The notes beneath the pieces are model-generated. The model had not been told where the DNA came from and ran no database searches. It was given only the letters and a program-made list of their open reading frames with translations. Made by a program: the position numbers and the translations under genes. DNA of 64,000 nt, taken from contig NC_092564.1 in NCBI RefSeq assembly GCF_037975245.1, forward strand, positions 4,617,484-4,681,483, written 5' to 3'. This DNA comes from Apostichopus japonicus (Eukaryota > Echinodermata > Holothuroidea > Aspidochirotida > Stichopodidae). Position 1 is the first letter of the stretch. Each line of letters begins with the position of its first letter. Of the stretch, positions 12,601 to 27,600 are shown in pieces.

Positions 12601-15600
12601 CAAGTGACTTTATGGTTGGATTCATATCGAAGGTTTATTTAGAATGAAAGGTTTCCAATATATGTATCTAGTATGTGTGAAAACTACATCTCTGAGTGCT
12701 GTTCACACTCACTTAATATAACACCAACAAATCTTGTCATTTAGGTAAGCTGTTAGTGCATAATCTCCATGGTAATCAAAACAAGTAAAATATTTCTCTT
12801 AAATTCTAACAATTTCATTCTTGTTACAAAATTCTGTTGAGCCGATATTGATTGCTCACAGATGTAGCTGATAAAAGCATATCTAATGTTCACTATGAGA
12901 GAGAAAGAGAGTAAAATGTTAATATTTTTATAGCCTGTGTAAATGTCTGTGGGCCTAACGTTTCGATCCTAGCAGGATCTTCTTCATAGACTTAATTTCA
13001 TTCTCTTACACAGGTATTTTAGTGGGTAAGCAGATTTGCTAAACAGTTTTTGTTATACTTTATTTTGATTAATAGCCTAACAGCAGTTGCAAGCTAGATA
13101 CACCACAGCCTAGCCTTATTTTGGACGTGTTAATATCAGAGAAAATAGCTGCCATTGGCAACAAGAAATTTGGCTAACAAACAGCTGAATGCATCTTTTT
13201 TTTTTGAGCAAAACAAATTAATAGTCTCTGGTGAAATCAAACGGAAACAAATTTGAAAAGAGCTTGTATTTACTACTACAAACATTAATAGATAGCGAAA
13301 CATTCACACATTTCCTTGTTCAACTGATTACCTACATGATGAAACCAAACAAATATCAAATGAGCAGCTCAAATATCAGATAACAAAATTGGCTTCAAAC
13401 TACTTCCTGGGTGAAATGAACTATAATTATTTTGATATTTGAACCTAAGTATGATTTCCAAAAGTGATACTCATATAAAAAAACAATTTCTTTGATATTC
13501 AAACTATTTATAACTAGTTAAATATGCCCAGCCACGCATATGATCAATTCATGTTTGCTTCCCTCCTGTACAATAAAGATTTGTGGAGGAAACCGAAACC
13601 GATGCTTTTCAAATGAATAAAATTCTAGACTTTTTTTTTAGCATGCTGTAGTCAATCACATTTAATTTACGCTGTTAACTTTATCTCACTCGCTTGCATA
13701 AGTCATACCATATATGAAGAAGTATTTATTGAAAAAAATAAACATCAGTTTGTCTTTACAATATTGCAAGACTTTCATTCAAAAATTCCTATTTTGCTGA
13801 AGAATTTGATTTACTTAATAACTTAAAACATGAAAACCGTACTTACCCGGCTGTTGTTCTTGGCAAACGTAAATGGTGAGCTTTGGTCGTACATGTCTGT
13901 GTGCATAGAAGCAAAGAATACATAGTGCTTAATACCCTGCATTACATAGGAAATACATAGATGATACTATGCTGAACTTTGAATCGCCAATGATGTGACT
14001 AACAACTCCACAACAACTTTCACAATTTTTTCAAAGCTGTGTTTGGAATGACAGGCCTGTAAGAATTACACAACTTTAGCCCACTTGCTAAAAGTGCAAC
14101 TACTTAAAATAGTCTACTTGATAAAATCAAGTTCATATTTTCCTCATATCAGTTACTGTATGGATTTTGATGTTTATTCTGTTTATATCTACTAGCAGAA
14201 AGATGCAAGTGGCTTTGTTTTCTACTGAAAAACCACCCACCAAAACCCACTTGCAATTTACCAGTAAACGGATGGAATAAATAGAGAGAATTTTGAGGCC
14301 TGCATGTGGGAGTATTATGAGATATATCAGAAAAGTGTATATACTGAGGTGAAGAAAAAAAAAAAAATTAATATGTACCAAGCACAAAGCAACAATACAA
14401 GAAATGAGAAGCTTTGGGATTCCTTGCCATACAATTTGCCTAACTTATCTGACTAATGTAGAGCAAGTGAGTTACCTTGTGGGCATCAACCATGTCATTC
14501 ACTCATAAGGAATTTGAAGTATTGAATTTTAGACCAAAATGTTTCAATATCCAAAAAGAACAGTCTTCCTATGTCATTTATATACATACAGTTTAATAAT
14601 TTTGAGTTGCAAGTCCCTTTCATAATTGTTGAGAGTTACATGACATTGTGTATACATTGTGAAATATTATTGAAGAAATGGCTAATTTTTCCACCGTTTG
14701 AGATCACCTTTTGACCCCTTGGGCCAGTTTGTGCCCATTTGAGATAACCTGCTGACCCCTTGAATCTCAGAGGGTGAAAACTGAGGAGGTTTAAGTGCAT
14801 GTTTAACGTAAGAGTATGAAGCCTGAAGCAGATTTCATTACTTGGATTCCATTTTGGAGTTATCATTTTCAAACGGTTTTCAGTTTTGATGCCTGTTGAC
14901 CTCACATGACCTTTGACCTCTACCAATTGCAATAGGATTCTTGCACTCATCAAGCTAGATCTACATACTACAGATTAAGTTCAAGAAAGATGAACTTCTT
15001 TTGCTATGGTGTATACAAGATTTTCAGACTTTCACTTAAATGTTTACTGCAAATGACCTTTGAACTCCACCAATTTCAATTGGATTTCTTGTACTCAACA
15101 TGCTGAAAGTATATACCATGTATGAAGTTCAACAAAGATGTACTTTTTGAGTTATCGTGTTCACAAATATTTGAGACTTTGACCTCTGTTGACCCCTAAA
15201 TGACCATTGAACTTCACAGAAAACAATAACTTTCTTGTACTCAATACGACGGATCCACACATCAAGTATGAAGCTAACCCACAATTTACATTTTGAGTTA
15301 CTGTGTTTACAAGCAAGTGTCACATACACACACTACAGTATCTATCACCATCATATAGATTCCTTTTGCCTCTGGCAAGGAATATCAAATTCAACCAAAC
15401 CTTCAATAAAATGAGCTAGAAGAAACTGCATTTTTGCACAAAATATGAACTTCAGGTAAATATTACCATCACAAATTTCTCCAGACATGACTTGACCAAA
15501 GTATTTGCAACATTTTATTATCTCAGGAGACTTGACTCACCTGCCTTGCAGAGCATTGTTGAGCCTAATCCCATCAGCAGCACCCATGATATGAATTAAA

Positions 15601-18600
15601 TCATCTTTGGCAAGTCGTAATAAGTCGGCACCTGAGGAGAAAATAGGTAAAAGAAGACTTGAGACATGACTTTGTAAGATATCAAGTACGACCATCCACA
15701 TCAATTTTACTGAAGGGAGGTCAAATACTAATAAAATCTACGAATATTATTCAGGGATGAGCCTGGGGTAAAAAAAAATCACAGAACTTTGCCAAAATTG
15801 CGGTATAGGATCCAGTTTTGCATATGATACAGTGTGTTAGGATAATAGTTTCTGTCCCCCTGCAGGTTGGATATCCATAGGTAATGAAAAACATGGGAAC
15901 GATGGATCAAATGATACAACGCTGTTGTTAGAAATTCACAGAAGGGGGACTGCACAATAATGAATATAAATCAACAATTTACCTGAAAAGTTTTGGAATA
16001 ACTTGCAGTAGTTGTGGAAACGATTTAGTTTCAGCCAGTTGGTGGTTTCGTCGATGGTGCTGTTTGGATGTAGGGGTTCCTGCGGTACAGAATATGATTA
16101 CGTTGAGTTATTTAAAACAGATTAATATTTGGAGTAGTGTTGTGAAATGTTTGGTAAACAAATACGAACAGTCTACGGTTAAAAATGTTTTTTTTTTGAG
16201 TGGACAATAGCCCATGAAGATTGACATAAGTCAAGAGCTAATATAGGCTGTGAGGCACTATAAGAGAAATCCACATGGGCCAATCAGTGGTTCAAAGCAG
16301 CTTAGGAACTACTGACGGGTGGGGGGTCGCTGGCCCCCTCAGCCCAGAAGCGCACCTTAGCGGTGCGGTGGGAGGTGTGCACTATACATGACCTAAACTG
16401 AAAGCATTCGGAGATTCAGAACAGTTAAGAACAGTCCAGATGGCAGATGAACACTTCTCGGTCAAGGATCGGGTGATCAGTGCCTATAAAATACACCACC
16501 CACTCCCCTTCTGTTGTATATAATAACCAGAATGAAAACATTTCATGGTTCCTTGCTGCTGTTCATTAGTTCCATTCATAGGGAAATTTCTAACAAAGCC
16601 CTAATACAACAACAGTAATTTATGCTCACAAACTTTTGTTGCCAAAGTAATGCTAAGCCCTGATATCAATTGCAACACACATCAGTGTGTGAAGACTATC
16701 TACCATTATCATCATACCAAGTTTGACGAAATTCCGACTAGTAATAGTAGCCAAGTAATTGCAATTTGGAGTATTTCATGTTTGACCCCATGACCTCATT
16801 AATATTCATGAAATGAGCACCAACATCAACAGGGATAATCTACTTACTATGGGCCACCCACTCACCAAGTATGGTAATGATTGGTCATTCCCTTGTTGAG
16901 TTATTGTGCATACAAACTTTTCATAACGAAATAATGCTAGGCCCCCCCCCCCCCCTTATAAACATGCATGATATCAATTGCAACACACATCAGTGTGTGG
17001 AGACTATCTACCAATATCATCATACCAAGTTTGACGAAATTCCAATAAATAGCAGCTAAGTTATTGCAACTTGGGAGTTTTTCACGTTTGACCCGTGACC
17101 TCATTAATATTTTTTAACTTTGACCTCGTATAACTTCGCACACGAAGGTCACACTGGGGTCAACCTATTGACATTTATGATCAGAAGGCACCTTTGACAT
17201 CTGAAAATAGCATCGAAACTAAAAATCCCCAAAACACGAAAAGGTCACCAGAGGTCAAATTGAGGTCAAGGGTCACCCAGATGCGGGTTGACAACTGGAT
17301 TACATTGAAGCAACTCCCAACCTTAACAGACAGTTCGTTCTCAAGTTATCACAAAAATACTAGTTTTTTATCATTAATTGACCTTTGGTGACCTCGGATC
17401 ACATGACCGTTAAGTTTGAAATATTCCCCTATACCATTTGCAACTTGTCCCAAAATATCAACCGTGTCACACCTTGGAACTGAGAGTTATTGCATTAAAT
17501 GTCTGAAAATTAACTTTGACCTCGTATAACTCCGCACTCGAAGGTCACACGGGGGTCAACCCATTGACATTTATGATCAGAAGGTACCTTTGACATCTGA
17601 AAATAGCATCGAAACTGTAAAAATCCCCAAAACATGAAAAGGTCACCAGAGGTCAAATTGAGGTCAAGGGTCACCCAGATGTGGGTCGACAATTGGATTA
17701 AATTGAAGCAACTCCCAACCCTAACGGACAATTCGTTCTCAAGTTATCGCAAAAATACTAGTTTTTTATCATTAATTGACCTTTGGTGACCTCGGATCAC
17801 ATGACCGTTAACTTTGAAAATATTCCCCTATACCATTTGCAACTTGTCCCAAAATATCAACCGTGTCACACCTTGGAACTGGGAATTATTGCACTAAATG
17901 TCTGAAAATTTACTTTGACCTCATAAAACTTCACACACAAAGGTCACCTGGGGTAAACCTATTGACATTTTTGATTGGTGAGACGTGAATATAGCATCAA
18001 AACTGTAAAAATTCAAACATTTTTTTCTTTGCCCATTTTCTCACCGAAATTACTAGTTTTTTAACATTAATTGACCTTTGATGACCTTGGATCACATGAC
18101 CGTTAAGTTTGAAAATATTCCTCTATACCATTTGCAACTTGTCCCAAAATATCAACCTTGTTACACCTTGGCCCTGGGAGTTATTGCATTAAATGTCTGA
18201 AAATTAACTTTGACCTTGTATAACTTTACACACAAAGGTCACCCGGGTGTCAACCCATTGACATTTTTGATCGGAAGGTACCTTTGATATCCAAATCTAG
18301 CATCAAAACCAAACATTTTCTTTTTCGCCCGTTTTCTCCCAAACTAAGCACATTTTTTCTAATGTGACCTTTGACCTTTTGACCTTGGTTTCAAATGTAG
18401 TTTGATCTGCTGATTCCAAAAATCAACACGATAAGTCTGTACAGCCATCCTAACTCTGACCGAAAACTTTGACCCCATATAAGTTCGCACACAAAGGTCA
18501 CACGGGGGTCAACCTATCGATATTTATGATCGGAAGGTACCTTTGACATCTGAAAATAGCATCGAAACTGTAAAAATCCCCAAAACATGAAAAGGTCACC

Positions 18601-21600
18601 AGAGGTCAAATTGAGGTCAAGGGTCACCCAGATGTGGGTCGACAATTGGATTACACTGAAGCAACTCCCAACCCTAACGGACAATTCGTTCTCAAGTTAT
18701 CGCAAAAATACTAGTTTTTTAACATTAATTGACCTTTGGTGACCTCAGATCACATGACCGTTAAGTTTCAAAATATTGCCCTAACCAGTTCACAACTTGT
18801 CCCAAAATATCAACCTTGTTGCACATTGGCACTGGGAATTATTGCAGTTTTAGTATTTTGGGTTTTTGGACCATAACTGACCTTTGGTGACCTTTGTGGG
18901 CACCAAAAACAATAGGGTTCATCTACTCACTATGGGCCACCCACCCACCAAGTTTGATCATGATCAGTCAATCCCTTGTTGAGTTATCGTGCATACAAGC
19001 TTAAGCGTCACACACACACACACACACATACACACACACACACGCCAACCTGAATACATAGGTTCCTTTGCTTTCAGCAAGGAACCAAAAAGTGACCTGA
19101 TGATCTGCAGGTAGGTAATCCAGAAACTTCAAGCGATGAGACTTGGATGTTTAAAGGGTCATGTTAAACAAATACGAACAGTGGACAGATGCAAACTTCT
19201 CTCTTGTATATAAGAAGTGACCTGCGATGATTTTTACAAGTCTGCAACGTATCAATAAGTTTCAATAATAATACCTTCCTAAAGTTGAATGAATCGGCCT
19301 TACTATTTCATAGGCAGATGGTGGTCCTGCACAGCCGTTGGTATTGTGGAGAGGTGTGGAGTGGAAGGAGTTCCGAAGAGGAGAATGATGGGAAAATGAA
19401 CTGCGGATAATAAAATCAAGAATTTATGAAACACATGAGTCCGACAAATGTTATCCAAAGTCCCTTGTGGAGCTGATAGTTAGACCCTCAAGGTTTTCCT
19501 TTGCCCATAGCGAGTCAGTGAAGATTTTTCAAATGGTCTTCAGGTTATGTTAATCCATAAAATACTTGCTGAGGAATTTTTTTAGTGAAATCTCACACAT
19601 TTGAACATGTCTGGAACTTTTCCATGTTGGATGGATGTGAATTAGAAAGATAAACATGATTTAGTGTAAAGAGACATAGTGATGTCTGTCAGTACGCTAT
19701 ACCACACTGACAAACAATAGAATCTTTGTGTCTGTCAATGTTCAATTCACCATCGGTGAATTCAACAAATAAGCAAATCATGCAGACGTGCACCTGTTTC
19801 TTACGTTTCACTTTGTAACAAATGGAGAAGTGCTCGCTGCAAATAGTCTTTGATTTGATAAACGTAGGTTTATCAGATATCATACAACAGATATATTTGA
19901 CTGCAGGGAACAGCCTATCATGTCAATACTACCATGGCTAACCCAGTAATGTAGCATGGAGCAACAGGGCCCCACAGTGTCACAACCGAAATGTGTCCTC
20001 AAAGGAGAGCCCACATTCAGCCATGGCCCTCCATGGTTTTGGCTTTAGTAAGCATTATTTTTTGGCAACTTTAGACGTCCGAATATGGTACTCTCATGCT
20101 TTCGCAGACAGGGTTTCTTTTTAATTTCTACTTTTGGGTCCTTGACACTGGGCCCCCCCCCTGGGCCCCTGGAGTTTGCACAGGCAGCATCAGCCTAGAT
20201 ACACCACTGAGTTAACCCTTTTTTAGCCTTAAGTAAAAGAATCGAAGGTTAAAGTTTTCACGCCACACACTGGTCAGCGGAATCATGCCTTTTTCTGATA
20301 AGTCAGTCCAAGTGTTTTAACTTGGTTTAGAAATGTACCAGAATTTCTAAAGGTGTTGGAGATCTGTTTTTACATAAATTCAACAATGCAGAGTACACTG
20401 TCTCAAGTGGTAAGACTGTTACACTCCTCAGGCCATCAGCTTCTCTAATTCATTATATTCCTTCCCAACCATCCACTTTCTCCAGCAACATTTTATCCAA
20501 CTAACCATCTATCGGTCCGTCAGTCTGTGTGAAAACAATTACTCCGTTCAGAATGCTGTGTTACACATCTTCCTCTCAACTGCGAGACGACATGAAGTTT
20601 CTTGTTAGATGTAGTGAAAAATTGTTTTGGAAAAACGACAATTCGTTTCGCTATTTACAACCTTTTTATTTAAAAAGACGTACCTATCCACAGAAGAAAA
20701 ACTAGTCTGGTCCATGACACTGTGATTGTTAGAAGGCACTGGAGGAGGTCTGTTGTTATATGGTTCACACTGTTGGTAGAAAAAAAAATTATTCTCTGAG
20801 AAAACTAGGCAAAATTTGCTGCCCAGAGCTGGTCGCAAACTGCCCGACTGATCATGACTCAAATCGAATCGTTCGTAGAGACCTAGATTTACGATTGTCG
20901 TGAAGACCCGCGGTCTCAAAACCGACCTGTGCACACTGAACTACTGAAAGGCGCACACAACAACTGTTTGCTGTTAACATATATAAAGCTCGGTTAGATG
21001 ACGTGCAAATTTATTACCCTGTGATTGGTTACAATTGGTAAAGTATGGTAGTTTGATTCAAGTAACACCGAACACCGCACGACTGCCAGTCGAGAAAACG
21101 CTATTGTTCAGTTTACCCGACCGAAGCCTACGTGACTTAAAACTGGCGATATCCTGATCGTTCATCTAATCAAGTAGGGCCATGATCAGTAGGGCCATGA
21201 TCAGTAGGGCCATGAATCGTAGCTGATCTTATGACTGTTTGCAACATAAGCACATAACACTAACTGATTGCTTTAGTGAGGTGGTGGTGGGTGGGAGGGG
21301 TCGGGGTAGGAGAGGGGGGATCTCATATAAGCTTTCTAACTGTGTAACACATAACTGCTAGTACGTTTCATTTCCGCTGACGTTATCCTCTTCAGAAATC
21401 TCATCCAGCCAAATCCATAAAGCAAAGCTGACTTAAAATTTTCCTTTTGGCTCAACAAATTATTAAAGTTTATTAAATATTCTTTTAGAAATTTTAATAT
21501 CTCCTGCCTCCCCCCCTCCCCCTTCCTCCAAGAAAGGGAAAAAAAGAGAAAGATATTTTTTCAAATGCATCCATTGATACTTTTCAGAAATGTGAACATC

Positions 21601-24600
21601 CTCTTTGGAAAAATAATTTGTTTGATTTTCTCAAAAAACATGAATAAATAAATATCATCAATGTCTTCCAATCACCATAATGATTACTTTCATTATTAAT
21701 ATAATTGATATATAAGATGCTATTTGGGTTGCTGTCATATTTACATATTGATACATGAACCTTACATGCAAACCTTACGTATGGTACTGTATTGTCAAAA
21801 GGACAGTCCTGCCCGCTGTTAGGTCAAAGGTTAGCTTACCTGTTTCAGGACTGTACAATCATAAGAAGGCTGGTATTTAGCTTTCTCGTCAGGACTTTTC
21901 TTTTCCATCCTGTCTCTGTCTGTTTTGTGCTTACGATCTGCTCCTTTCGGCTAGTGAAAAACATACGATTGAACTTAGTGGCGATACAAAAGACAAAGAA
22001 AAATTATCAAATAAGAAAAAAAGATTGTCTTATCATCGTCGTCATTATTGTTGTAAGATATCCAGAATCTATCAAAGTTTAACTTGATGTGACTGCAAAC
22101 TATCAGCAGAACTCACAATTCTCTGCGATTCGGGCAGACTGAAGTAACAGCTTAATCCTTCAGGTGTGTTTTTGTCTTTTGATTTATGGTGACGTATGCG
22201 GCTACTGGACTGTGACAAACGCATCGCTAAATGCATCTTTTATGGTTAAACATCTCTCTCAGAATGAATATCAAAATGTGACAGGACATTTGAAGAATAT
22301 ATAAACACATTTTAGCTTCTTCTTATTGCACACAGGACCTTACATCAGAGCTAAGCTATACTAACACATCCTTTACTGTTTCAAGGCTGCTGTTTGCTGT
22401 GCTAAATATACATAACTGAGAAGCTCTCAATTAAAACTAAGAATAATGCGCTTTGATGTAACCCCTTTGAATCAAATTATCTACATATATATACATATAT
22501 AGTCATATAGGCTCTCATCTTAGAGTTTTCTTATTCTGTGGGCTTATGTTTGTGTGCAGGTTGGGGGGGGGGGGGTAGAGTTCATCATGGGTCACTTCAA
22601 ATACTTTGAGAATATATTTCTATCTAGTTTAACTTGAATGCTACAATGCTTACACTAAAAAGAAAGGATTCCTCAATAGGTTAAACCCATTTGGTTGATC
22701 TTTTTAGTCAAAATGGCACCTGTGTTAATTTTTCTTCTTGTTTTTTGTGTGTGTGTGTGTGTGTGTGAATAACAAAAAGGTGGGGGGAGGGGGGTGGGAG
22801 GTGGGGTTGAATATTGTCATCAGTCATTTAAAATTCTTCATGAATATGTTATGATATAGCTTAACACTCCAATCCTTACACTAAGAAACAAAATGCTTCC
22901 ATCTGCGGATAGAAAACATTCAGCTGTTCTCCTAAATTAGTTAACAAAAAGATTAAAGAAAGAGATTTACCTTAAAGACCTTAATCTGGCAGCTGGCGGA
23001 GAATAGATGAATATCACTGCTGTTTTCCTGGAGGAAACTGTCTACGTGAATACGAAACACTACCCCCTTTTCACCTCCGTGTTTCTTAGCTGTGAATTCT
23101 GTGCTGATGCAGTTAACCTGTCAAGATTAATAGCCATCAGAGATTAATTTAAAAAAAAAAATTTACTGTTTAATCCATTTTTTAAAATTTCTATACTCGA
23201 AAGGAGGAGTATTGTGCCTACCGTGTACTGACTAACCGAGCACCTTTTTGGGTATTCTGTTGTTGGCAATTTGACCCAAATCCGACAAGTCTTGAACATG
23301 ATATAATTATAATTGATAAAGTAGACGCTCCCCAAGATCAGTTGTTTTCTCATTAAAATGAAGGTTCATCAGTCGGGAGTACTTAACGAAACTGATTCAG
23401 TCCACAACATTTTCCAAAGACCAGACACTATTTTTCAATAAGAATAAACAGTATGGAAAATAGCAAATTGGACATTTGTTTCAATGCTTTGGACTTACTG
23501 CATTACTTGAAACAAAGCTTGAACAACTTAATCTTAACGACATCTGATTGTCAAGAGATATTTACTACCAAAAGGACAATTAAACTAAAAAATTTGCTCC
23601 AAGGCAACTTCTAAAGTTTATTTTTATATCTTGCAATGTTTCAACCAACTCACCAAGACCAATGACATCAACAAATAATAATAATAATAATAATTCTGTG
23701 ATGATTCCCACCACAAATGCTTATCATCAGATAATAAGTTACTAGGATCTACTTTCAACTTTACCCACCCCCAAGTTACAAGGTTTTATTCTGCAAAAAA
23801 AAACAGAATGAAGCTAGATGGTGTGAATATGTGACCTATGTTAAGATGGAACCTAAAACAGTAATAGTGAAAGAAGGTTAAAATTCAAGTCAGTAAAGTG
23901 GTTTATGGCTTTGTTATCAAATTATGAGGAAAATTAATAATTTTGAGGAACTAAAATTATAACCTGTGGGAAGTTGGAGACAGTTGGGAGTTGGGGGGGG
24001 GGGGGGTGGTGAGGTTGAGAGGATAAGTGAGTTGATGGCTCAGGGTGAAGTAAGGGGTAAGAAACTGCTGTGGATCGACATCCTAAATAAATGTAGACCC
24101 CTTAAATGTGTGTCCATCACAGGTTCTTCATAATGACATAAAATCATTTTCACAGAGTCATTCAGCAAAGCAGGAATGGGGACGGGGTGATGCTTAAGTT
24201 CCTCCTGATCTATGAGGAGACTGAGCAGGCAATAATTAAGTTCTTGAATGTTGTAGAGCAAATCTGCACGTTCTTTCACAAATAATGGTTCCCATGTACA
24301 CACACGACTACACATCTTTGTGCTTGTATAGCAATTTACCCATTTTGCAGAGCTTTTTGCGGCCCAATTCAACGGATAAATTATTCAATGTGAAGAAATC
24401 ATTGACCCATGTTTTTTTTTTTCTCTCTTTGTTTTGGGGACATTCAAAAGAATTGAGGCAAGACTGCACACTGAGGATGATAAATTTCTTACAAGTGGCT
24501 GACCTAAATTTAACGAGCCGAATTTCCATACATCGTGGCATAAATTAATATTAATTAGCTAATCGCTGACCTTAAAGTAGCATTGGACTGCTTCCTGAGG

Positions 24601-27600
24601 ATCCCAGAGGAACTCAATCATGTTAAGTTCATCTTGGCTGAGGTTGAAGCTGGTGATTCCAAACGTGAGCGGGACATCTATATCCAGTACTCTCTCCCCG
24701 AGGTGAGTCTTCTTCCAATCTTGAATTTGTTCCTTCTCTGTGTACTGTAGCCTCTTGTCACTAAACACTACTCGAACTTGAGTCTGTCAAGATAATTATA
24801 TATACAGTCATATCAATCAGATATCAATAGAGGGCGTGGTGGGGGGGGGGGGGAAGCAAAGGAGGTTGATTACGTGACAAATATCTGTGTCCTGAGTCAT
24901 GTGTATGTATATATATCTATATATATATATACCAATCTACAGGTAACATCCATTTATTCAAATTGTCAAATAGAAATCATAGTGAAATATTTTGTCAGAC
25001 GGTTGAAAATAACTAAAAGTGTATGCATAGACGGTGGTCACATGAGGCAAAGGAACTTTGATTTCTCTTCGAGGATCATTTAACTAAGAGAATCTATGAA
25101 GTACTTCTGCGTTACTATTAATACATGAAAGAGTCAAAATTACTTGTCTTAGCAATCAGTAGTCTACAAATACTTAATATTCAACAATAAAACTGCCGGA
25201 TTGCACTCAAAAGTCAACCTACTGTACTTGACATTACTCAGCAGACAACAATACTGAATATTCAACAATAAAATGCTACCAGATTTCTTGACATTACTCA
25301 GTAGTCAAGAATACTGATTGATGTCACTAATTGGTGTCACTCAGAAGTGAAACTATGACTGCTGACTTCTAGGCTGGTGCTGGCACCTCCGGAAACTGGC
25401 ATCACCGGAAACTAGAAATGGATATTTAGGGATCACAGCCCAACAAAGGGCTAACCGTCCATACCTCAGTTTGTAGAGCTAAGGCTTTGTGACCACAAGA
25501 TCTGGTTCATATCTCATTCTAGATAATTTGAGAGCATTCCTTTATTTTTCCTTTCATTTATTCCCCCCCAGTCATCTTAAACTGAGTAATTGCAGAATGA
25601 AGACTGTACAACCTGTATCTGATCCAAACCTATCTTGATGCTGGATTTATCCAGGTCCAGAATCCAACCATTTTAGATAAGAATGTACATGTGTCTTCAC
25701 ACAAACATCTTGTAACTATACATAAACCATGACACTGTACAAGTACACTTAAGGAAGGGAAGCTTTGATTGATTCAGATTTATTTTGAAATTACTACATG
25801 CATCAGATAATTTCAGGTAATTATTTTTAAGATGAGACTCACTGTGGGCAGGGAGGCTCGGACATGTCCGGATAATTTCAGGTACTATTGAATTATTTTC
25901 AAGATGGGACTCGCTGTGGGTAGGGAGGTCCGGACATGTCCAGATAATTTCAGGTACTGTTGAATTATTTTCAAGATGGACTCGATGTGGGCAGGGAGGT
26001 TCGGACATGTCCGGATAATTTCAGGTACTCTTCAATTATTTTCAAGATGGACTCACTGTGGGCAGGGAGGCTCGGACATGTCCGGATAATTTCAGGTACT
26101 ATTGAATTATTTTTATTATTTTCAAGATGGACTTGCTGTGGATAGGGAGGTCTGGACATGTCCGGATAATTTCAGGTACTGTTGAATTATTTTCAAGATG
26201 GACTCGATGTGGGCAGGGAGGTTTGGACATGTCCGGATAATTTCAGGTACTGTTGAATTATTTTCAAGATGGACTCACTGTGGGCAGGGAGGTTCGGACA
26301 TGTCCGGATAATTTCAGGTACTCTTCAATTATTTTCAAGATGGACTCACTGTGGGCAGGGAGGCTCGGACATGTCCGGATAATTTCAGGTACTATTGAAT
26401 TATTTTTATTATTTTCAAGATGGACTTGCTGTGGATAGGGAGGTCTGGACATGTCCGGATAATTTCAGGTACTGTTGAATTATTTTCAAGATGGACTCGA
26501 TGTGGGCAGGGAGGTTTGGACATGTCCGGATAATTTCAGGTACTGTTGAATTATTTTCAAGATGGACTCACTGTGGGCAGGGAGGTTCGGACATGTCCGG
26601 ATTATTTCAGGTACTCTTCAATTATTTTCAGGATGGACTCACTGTGGCAGGGAGGTTTGGACATGTCCGGATAATTTCAGGTACTGTTGAATTATTTTCA
26701 AGATGGACTCACTGTGGGCAGGGAGGTTCGGACATGTCCGGATTATTTCAGGTACTCTTCAATTATTTTCAAGATGGACTCACTGTGGGCAGGGAGGTTC
26801 GGACATGTCCGGATTATTTCAGGTACTCTTCAATTATTTTCAAGATGGACTCACTGTGGGCAAGGAGGTTCGGACATGTCCGGATTATTTCAGGTACCCT
26901 TCAATTATTTTCAAGATGGACTCACTGTGGCAGGGAGGTTCGGGCATGTCCGGATAATTTCAGGTACTGTTGAATTATTTTCAAGATGAGACTCACTGTG
27001 GGCAGGGAGGTTCGGACATGTCCGGATAATTTCAGGTACTGTTGAATTATTTTCAAGATGGACTCACTGTGGGCAGGGAGGTTCGGATATGTCCGGATAA
27101 TTGCAGGTACTGTTGAATTATTTTCAAGATGGACTCACTGTGGGCAGGAAGGTCCTGCACAAGTCTGTAGACTGTTTTAAGACAACTCTACCTTGATATT
27201 CTTTCCCTGGAATTCGTTGACGTTTTCCACCATGCTAATTTTTAACTCATACGGCACCCCTTGATTCAGGTACGTGACGGTCTCTTCGTTGAGTTTACAC
27301 GCAGGAGATGTCGCAGCACTAAGCAAACATTGAAACCTGTAAAGATATGATTGACAATAAAAAAAACACTCAACAGAAAATAAATACAAAGAAAAACAAG
27401 AAGAAAAGGAGAACATAAACCATGGATGCCCAAATAAGTACCTCGTAAATCCAACCTGAACTTTGTCACTAAGCCATTGTAACTAAGGATACTGTGTGAT
27501 TTAGTAAACCACAATTTAATCGACCCAGCTATCCATTATTGAGCAGCTGTTCTTAATGCTATATTGATTCAAAATATGACCAAACAGTGGTTTGTAACAA

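Noticed and set aside
26491-26989. Overlapping frames encoding GHVRIISGT-type repeats
   Set aside because: They are translations of the 71-bp minisatellite in several frames and on both strands.
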